Origin: Skermanella rosea
GTDB lineage: Bacteria; Pseudomonadota; Alphaproteobacteria; Azospirillales; Azospirillaceae
Reading direction: 5' to 3'
Assembly (NCBI RefSeq): GCF_016806835.2
Contig: NZ_CP086111.1
Coordinates: 1,037,001-1,101,000 of the forward strand
Length of the DNA: 64,000 nucleotides
Shown here: positions 58,539 to 64,000 of the stretch, piece after piece
How the letters are laid out: each line of letters opens with the position of its first letter
How positions within the stretch are numbered: position 1 is the stretch's first letter
Notes under the pieces: generated by a model
The model's database searches: none
Told to the model about the DNA's origin: nothing
What the model saw: only the letters and a program-made list of their open reading frames with translations
Made by a program: the position numbers and the translations under genes

Positions 58539-58910
58539 ATGCAGCTTGGCGGGCGGCGGATCGACGGCATGGTTGAAGATCATTTCGAAACGGCTCTCGA
58601 TCGTCCGTCCATCAGGCATGGCGAAGATTATCCCCGCGTATCCAGCTTCGTTGAGGAGAGCTCCTCCGGAAGTGCCGAGCTTGCCCGGAGCGAAGACTCG
58701 GTCAAAGCCAAAGTCGACAGTCTTTTGTCGGAGGCTGGCCTGGTCCTGTCCGAACCAACCCAGCTCGAACGAATGGTCATGGCGATCAATCGTCTGGAGG
58801 GAACGGAGCAGGATGAGACGAACCGAGGCCTCGCTTTGCTGGTGCAGGAAGGAAAGCTCAGCCACCGTGAGGCTATTCTTCTCGCGGTTGCTCACGCAAA
58901 GCAGCGTTGA
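58539..58910 (+). CDS. Antitoxin of a Fic toxin-antitoxin pair (VbhA-like)
   Basis: A 123-residue acidic protein. Residues 75-115 match the antitoxin VbhA domain, with MAINRLEGTEQDETNRG and LVQEGKLSHREAILL. In class I Fic antitoxins a glutamate in an S/T-x3-E-G/N motif blocks ATP binding in the toxin. Here Glu87-Gly88 are kept but the Ser/Thr position is Ile83. The first 70 residues are variable and charged. AGGA four bases before ATG at 58539 supports the start. The stop is 12 bases before the toxin gene. Base composition is lower in GC than the flanks, which suggests acquisition. Confidence 0.65.
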   Translation: MQLGGRRIDGMVEDHFETALDRPSIRHGEDYPRVSSFVEESSSGSAELARSEDSVKAKVDSLLSEAGLVLSEPTQLERMVMAINRLEGTEQDETNRGLALLVQEGKLSHREAILLAVAHAKQR

Positions 58911-58922
58911 ATCCTCTTCGAC

Positions 58923-59546
58923 ATGGCTGGAGTTGAAGACTCTCTCTGTGAAGAGCTTGTCCCTGAAGGCGGTTTGGACCCTTACGTCCAGCAATCGGGT
59001 GCCTTACGCAACCGCCTCGGTTTGACCGACCCTGGCGACATCAAGGACGCCGAGGCGGCCGCGGTCCAGTATCGTTCTCGGGAGGCAAAGAACTACCTAA
59101 AGGCCCAGACCCGCTTCACGTTCGATGTCTGGAAACAGGTCCACCGCATCCTGTTCCAGGACCTTTACGACTGGGCGGGCGAGCCGCGCTCGATCAACAT
59201 GGGGCGCGAGGGAAAGATCGTGTTCAACACGGCGGCGGAGATCCCGGGGGAGGCCGCCGCCGTGCTCGATCGGGTCGAGCGGTCGGCCGACTTCGCCGCC
59301 GACATGGGCGCCTTCTATGCGGAGATGAATTTCCAGCACCCTTTCCGCGAGGGCAACGGCCGGACATTGAAGCTGCTGTTCTCGGCCATCGCCATTCGCC
59401 GCGGCATCCTCCTCGACTGGGGCCGGCTGAACCTGGAAGAGTACACGGGGGCGCTCGCCCATTGGCAGCGAACCCTGGATGCCTCCCGGATCCAGGCGGT
59501 GCTCACGGCCTCCGCCCGGCCGGCAGCCCCGGAAGACGCGTTCTGA
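58923..59546 (+). CDS. Fic-domain toxin (AMP-transferase-like)
   Basis: A 207-residue Fic protein. The catalytic loop reads HPFREGNGRTLK (His139 to Lys150), where the family motif HxFx(D/E)GNGRxxR ends in Arg. The second Arg, which contacts the ATP gamma-phosphate and pairs with the antitoxin glutamate, is thus Lys here. The catalytic His, acidic residue and first Arg are intact. Family members transfer AMP to target proteins such as gyrase or topoisomerase IV. The N-terminal 60 residues resemble the family's start. Coupled with the antitoxin gene. Confidence 0.8.
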   Translation: MAGVEDSLCEELVPEGGLDPYVQQSGALRNRLGLTDPGDIKDAEAAAVQYRSREAKNYLKAQTRFTFDVWKQVHRILFQDLYDWAGEPRSINMGREGKIVFNTAAEIPGEAAAVLDRVERSADFAADMGAFYAEMNFQHPFREGNGRTLKLLFSAIAIRRGILLDWGRLNLEEYTGALAHWQRTLDASRIQAVLTASARPAAPEDAF

Positions 59547-59667
59547 CCGATTTGGCTGACCGGATTGCCCTCATCTCCCGGCGCTTGTTGCCACATCCAT
59601 AAGCCGTTACGCTTCCTTCCTGAAGCGCCGCCGTCAGAGCGGTCGAAACAGGGAGGAGGGCAGCGCC

Positions 59668-60744
<1,077 letters not shown>

Positions 60745-60751
60745 CTTCCGG

Positions 60752-61609
60752 TCAGCCGTTGACGACCGACCCGCCGTTGGGGTGGAGGACCTGGCCGGTC
60801 ATGTAGGAGGCGTCGTCCGAAGCCAGGAACACGTAGCAGGGTGCCACCTCCTCCGGTTGGCCGGCGCGGCCGAGCGGTACGTTCCCGCCGAACTGCTCGA
60901 CCTTGTCCTCCGGGAAGGTGGACGGGATCAGCGGTGTCCAGATCGGTCCGGGAGCGACGCCGTTGACCCGGATGTTCTTCTCCGCCAGGGACTGGCTGAG
61001 CGAGCGGGTGAAGGCGACGATGGCGCCCTTGGTCGAGGAATAGTCGAGAAGCTGCGGGCTGCCCTTGTACGCCGTGACCGACGTGGTGTTGATGATCGAG
61101 GCGCCTTCCTTCAGGTGGGGCAGGGCCGCCTTGGTCAGGAAGAAATAGGCGAAGATGTTGGTCCGGAAGGTCCGCTCGAGCTGTTCGGCGGTGATCTCCT
61201 CCAGCGACGACTTGGGGTGTTGCTCGGCCGCGTTGTTGACCAGGATGTCGAGCTTGCCGAGCTGCTCGACCGTGCGGTCGACCGCCTGGCGGCAGAAACC
61301 TTCGTCGCCGAGGTCGCCCCGGAGCGTCACGCAGCGCCGTCCCTCGTTCTCGACCAGCTTCTTGGTTTCCTGGGCGTCGTTGTCCTCCGCCAGATAGACG
61401 ATCGCGACGTCGGCGCCCTCGCGGGCGAACAGGACGGCGGTCGACCGGCCGATACCGCTGTCGCCGCCGGTGATCAGGGCCACCTTGTCCAGGAGCTTGT
61501 CGCTGCCCTTGTAGTCGCGCCGGGCGAACTGGGGCCGGGGAGTCATCTCGGTTTCGCGGCCCGGCTGCTGATCCTGATGCTGCGGCGGCTGCTGTTGCTC
61601 CGGTGCCAT
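60752..61609 (-). CDS. Short-chain dehydrogenase/reductase, general stress type
   Basis: A 285-residue SDR with a Gln/Pro-rich N-terminal extension (about 20 residues) and the motif PRPQFARRDYKGSDKLLDKV. The NAD(P)-binding glycine motif is TGGDSGIGRSTA, NNAAEQH is the structural motif and the catalytic set is Ser in TTSVTAYKG with Tyr-x3-Lys in DYSSTKGA. It resembles bacterial stress-induced SDRs such as YdaD/YhdF of Bacillus. Substrate unknown. AAGGAG before the ATG at 61609 supports the start. Convergent with the UgpC-type gene by seven bases. Confidence 0.85.
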   Translation of the reverse strand: MAPEQQQPPQHQDQQPGRETEMTPRPQFARRDYKGSDKLLDKVALITGGDSGIGRSTAVLFAREGADVAIVYLAEDNDAQETKKLVENEGRRCVTLRGDLGDEGFCRQAVDRTVEQLGKLDILVNNAAEQHPKSSLEEITAEQLERTFRTNIFAYFFLTKAALPHLKEGASIINTTSVTAYKGSPQLLDYSSTKGAIVAFTRSLSQSLAEKNIRVNGVAPGPIWTPLIPSTFPEDKVEQFGGNVPLGRAGQPEEVAPCYVFLASDDASYMTGQVLHPNGGSVVNG

Positions 61610-61751
61610 CGGAACTCCTTTTTACGCTGGCTTGCGATAGGGCGGGAACTGCCGTTCCAACAAGCCCGTTTCCGTTTCGTCTCGGACTGGCGGGGTATAC
61701 TTCCTATGATAATATGCCAGGGTGCCTCCTTTAGGTTTGCTCCGCCTGCCC

Positions 61752-61793
61752 GGTGCATCCATAAAGTGACTTCAACCTTTTAAAGGATGCACC
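61752..61793. repeat. Inverted repeat GGTGCATCC in the intergenic region
   Basis: GGTGCATCC (61752-61760) and GGATGCACC (61785-61793) are perfect 9-base complements separated by 24 A+T-rich bases. A third related block, GATGCACC, starts at 61795. A second smaller hairpin, TCTGA-GTT-TCAGA, lies at 61814-61826. The purpose is unknown; an operator or a transcript structure is possible. Confidence 0.45.
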
Positions 61794-61883
61794 CGATGCA
61801 CCTGCTCCGAAGGTCTGAGTTTCAGACAAACTGTTCATGTTCCAAACTGTCCTAGTTGTTGTCTTTTTGCTATGGAGGGCTTC

Positions 61884-62126
61884 ATGAGCCAGCGGCACGA
61901 GGTCAAGATCGAGCAAGAGCTCCACGGCCTGCTCGACAAGGCGATGGGAACCGCCGACAACGATACCCTCGCCCGTCTGCACGACCTCCTGCTCTACATG
62001 AGCGAAGGTGCCGACCTGCTCGATTACAGCTTCGACATTCCTGACGGGTTGGAGCACAAGCCCATCTTCAAGCGCATGCTGCTGAGCCAGCAGCTCCTGA
62101 GCGAGACGCCCCTGGGGCGTGCCTGA
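61884..62126 (+). CDS. Small acidic protein of unknown function
   Basis: An 80-residue helical protein that I do not recognise, beginning MSQRHEVKIEQELHGLL and ending LLSETPLGRA. GGAGGG at 61874-61879 lies just before ATG at 61884; an ATG at 61872 overlaps the Shine-Dalgarno sequence and is less likely. It is rich in acidic and leucine residues, suggesting a coiled or helical dimer. It sits between the stress SDR and the ABC ATPase, with inverted repeats upstream. Confidence 0.55.
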   Translation: MSQRHEVKIEQELHGLLDKAMGTADNDTLARLHDLLLYMSEGADLLDYSFDIPDGLEHKPIFKRMLLSQQLLSETPLGRA

Positions 62127-62251
62127 AATCGTCCGATTCGGACTATCGACGGGTATTGATCGAGGGATGTAACCAAATCTTCACGGCACCGACCCGCCGG
62201 CCGCGCTATGTCCCGCGTCGTCTATCCTCAAGCGGCAAGGGGTGAGCCTGG

Positions 62252-63310
62252 GTGGCGGGTCTGGTTCTCGACGGAGTTACGAAGCGTTTCGGACAGGCGG
62301 CGGCGGTCGACACGGTCGGCCTCGCCGTCGCCAACGGTGAGTTCCTGGCCGTGCTCGGCCCTTCGGGGTGCGGCAAGACCACGCTGCTGCGGCTGATCGC
62401 CGGGTTCGAGCAGGTCGACGGCGGATCGATCACGATCGGCGACCGCCTGGTATCGGCACCGCGGCTCCACGTCCCGGCCGAACGGCGCCGGGTCGGCATC
62501 GTCTTCCAAAGCTACGCCCTGTGGCCGCACCTGACCGTCGCGGGCAATGTCGGCTATCCGCTGACGGTCGCCGGCATCCGGGGGCAAGCTTACGAGGCCC
62601 GCGTCGATGCCGCGCTCGACCTGGTCGGCCTCGGCGGGTACGGGGCACGCCGCCCGGCGGAGCTGAGCGGCGGCCAGCGTCAGCGGGTGGCGCTGGCGCG
62701 CTGCCTCGTGATGGAGCCTTCGCTCGTCCTGCTGGACGAGCCGCTGGCCAACCTGGATGTCCATCTCCGCGCCTCCATGGAGGACGAGTTCGCCGCCTTC
62801 CACGCCAAGACCGGCGCCACCATGGTCTACATCACCCATGACCAGGCCGAGGCGATGGCGCTGGCCGACCGGATCGCCGTGATGGACGGCGGCCGCATCG
62901 TCCAGGTGGCGCCGCCGCGCAGCCTCTATGCCGAACCGGCGACCGCGATGGTCGCCGGCTTCATCGGCAAGGGCGCCGTGGTCGAGGTGACCGTGCTGGA
63001 GGTCGAGGACGCCAGCGCCCTGGTCCGCATCGGCGATGGCACGGCCCGGCTCCGCTGCCGACCGGGGACCGCCGCCGGGCAGGCGCTCGCCTGCCTGCGC
63101 CCGGAAGGACTGGTCCCTGGCGGGGAGGGGCTCGCCGCGACCGTCCGGAGGGCGACCTACAAGGGCGGGGCGACCTCCCTCGAGGTCGTCCCCGACGCCC
63201 TGCCGGACGCAAGCCTGCCCCTGCTGATCGGCGACGGGCCGGTGCCGGAACCGGGAACGCCGCTGCGGGTCGCGGTCCGGGACGGCTGGGTGATCCCCGC
63301 GGCGCGGTGA
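62252..63310 (+). CDS. ABC transporter ATP-binding protein, Fe3+/2-aminoethylphosphonate/spermidine type
   Basis: A 352-residue ATPase of the PotA/FbpC group. Walker A is GPSGCGKTTLL, the signature LSGGQRQRVALARC, Walker B VLLDEPLANLD, and the switch histidine is in YITHDQAEAMALAD. The C-terminal TOBE-like domain (residues 240-350) follows (VRIGDGTARLRCRPG, LACLRPEGLVPGG). GTG at 62252 follows an AAGGGG site. Convergent with a permease gene whose 3' end is 10 bases away. The pair may form one importer for ferric iron, aminoethylphosphonate or polyamines. The binding protein is outside the window. Confidence 0.87.
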   Translation: MAGLVLDGVTKRFGQAAAVDTVGLAVANGEFLAVLGPSGCGKTTLLRLIAGFEQVDGGSITIGDRLVSAPRLHVPAERRRVGIVFQSYALWPHLTVAGNVGYPLTVAGIRGQAYEARVDAALDLVGLGGYGARRPAELSGGQRQRVALARCLVMEPSLVLLDEPLANLDVHLRASMEDEFAAFHAKTGATMVYITHDQAEAMALADRIAVMDGGRIVQVAPPRSLYAEPATAMVAGFIGKGAVVEVTVLEVEDASALVRIGDGTARLRCRPGTAAGQALACLRPEGLVPGGEGLAATVRRATYKGGATSLEVVPDALPDASLPLLIGDGPVPEPGTPLRVAVRDGWVIPAAR

Positions 63311-63320
63311 TCCGCGCCGC

Positions 63321-64000
63321 TCACGCCTGCCAGGGCAGCACGCCCGGCGGCAGGCGGCGGGCCAGCAGCGATGCGGCCAGCATGATCGCCAGGATGGCGG
63401 CGACCGCGATCACCGAGACGGCGGCCGCGAGCACCGTGCTGCCGCTCTCCTCCAGCGAATAGACCACGACCCCCAGGGTCTCCGCCCCCGAGGACCATAG
63501 CAGGATCGAGACCGTCAGCTCGTTGAACGAGGTGAGGAACACCAGGATGCCGCCGGCCGCCGCGACCGGGGCCGCCATCGGCACGATCACGGTGCGCAGG
63601 CGGTGGACCAGCCCGGCGCCGCACATCTGTGCCGCTTCCTCCATCGCCGGGTCCAGGGTGTGGAAGCCGGCGATCACCGGCCGGAGCGCCAGGGACAGGA
63701 AACGGGCCAGATAGGCCACCAGGATGATCCACACCGTGCCGTACAGGGTCACGTCGAGCAGCGGCAGCGGCCGGATGAACACCAGGATCGTCGCGATGCC
63801 GAGCACCACGCCGGGCAGGGCATAGGGCAGTTCCGCCAGCAGGTTCAGCACGCGGAGCACCCGGTTCCGGCGCCAGACCACGAAGTAACCCAGCGGGACG
63901 GCGACGCAGACCAGCAGCGCCGAGGCTCCCGCCGCCAGCAGGAAGGAGTTGCGGAAGGCCCTGCTGGTGGCGTCGTGGACCAGCAGCACGTGAAGATAGT
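63321..64000 (-). CDS. ABC transporter permease, Fe3+/2-aminoethylphosphonate type (partial, continues past the window end)
   Basis: The C-terminal part of a permease. About 226 residues are visible, and the frame stays open to the right edge. At least five membrane helices are seen (for example LAAGASALLVCVAVPLGYFVVW and AVSVIAVAAILAIMLAASLL). The cytoplasmic EAA-type loop is EEAAQMCGAGLVHRLRTVIVPMAAP, where it contacts the ATPase. It belongs to the two-domain FbpB-type permeases if the missing part doubles it. It lies tail-to-tail with the ATPase gene at 62252-63310. Confidence 0.85.
   Translation of the reverse strand, partial: YLHVLLVHDATSRAFRNSFLLAAGASALLVCVAVPLGYFVVWRRNRVLRVLNLLAELPYALPGVVLGIATILVFIRPLPLLDVTLYGTVWIILVAYLARFLSLALRPVIAGFHTLDPAMEEAAQMCGAGLVHRLRTVIVPMAAPVAAAGGILVFLTSFNELTVSILLWSSGAETLGVVVYSLEESGSTVLAAAVSVIAVAAILAIMLAASLLARRLPPGVLPWQA

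Overview
High-GC alphaproteobacterial chromosome. The gene content (RpoN downstream of lptCAB with hpf and ptsN, hisG-hisD-UPF0262-phosphatase, DUF4167, a gltD-gltB pair in that order, a bd-type oxidase and many ABC/RND systems) fits the Rhodospirillales, most likely an Azospirillum/Skermanella-like soil bacterium. The placement is inferred from protein resemblance only. I see no rRNA, insertion sequence, prophage or CRISPR array. The window is dense chromosomal backbone with a few accessory islets.

Layout. 1-8.2 kb: an exported caspase/FGE fusion protein, three small exported proteins, a fused ABC exporter, a small membrane protein and a TPR-methyltransferase. 8.2-11.6 kb: an ECF sigma factor operon (sigma, anti-sigma, PRC-barrel protein, two membrane proteins, one of only 55 residues), divergent from csbD and a 28-residue membrane peptide. 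A shared GGAAC-N17-YGTC motif lies upstream of both directions. 11.8-14 kb: a LysR regulator divergent from a TAT-exported metallo-beta-lactamase-fold hydrolase, with a perfect inverted repeat between them, then tRNA-Val(CAC). 14-20 kb: a DUF3108 protein, cydAB (short-Q-loop type), gph and glmU. 19.8-20.5 kb: a HEPN-MNT pair whose nucleotidyltransferase partner has lost its active-site motifs. 20.7-28.8 kb: gabD, DUF4167, a DUF1028 protein, an OmpA-like lipoprotein, an MnmC-type oxidoreductase overlapping a DUF2478-DUF364 fusion, manganese catalase and an unrecognised small protein.

29-38.4 kb: an RND multidrug efflux pair, a SIMPL protein, a glutathione S-transferase, a three-PAS sensor histidine kinase and a GNAT acetyltransferase. 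38.6-44.7 kb: NADPH-glutamate synthase, gltD then gltB. 45-47 kb: an NDUFA9-like dehydrogenase with a clear terminator, then tRNA-Leu(CAG), a nested hairpin and an RNase D-like exonuclease. 47.3-53.8 kb: the envelope/nitrogen cluster kdsD-lptC-lptA-lptB-rpoN-hpf-ptsN, driven by a good sigma-70-type promoter with a structured leader. 53.9-58.5 kb: a UDP-glucuronate decarboxylase divergent from hisG-hisD-UPF0262-LMW phosphatase, then a CopD-family protein. 58.5-59.5 kb: a Fic toxin-antitoxin pair with matching substitutions in antitoxin and toxin motifs. 59.7-64 kb: a UgpC-type ATPase, a stress SDR, an unrecognised 80-residue protein, and an Fe3+/aminoethylphosphonate-type ABC ATPase facing a permease that runs off the window.

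The most novel-looking items are the two toxin-antitoxin pairs with altered catalytic or regulatory residues, the ECF regulon with its small membrane peptides, the tRNA-Leu/hairpin/RNase D arrangement, and the DUF2478-DUF364 fusion. I do not see a clear multi-gene defence or biosynthetic system of unknown type.
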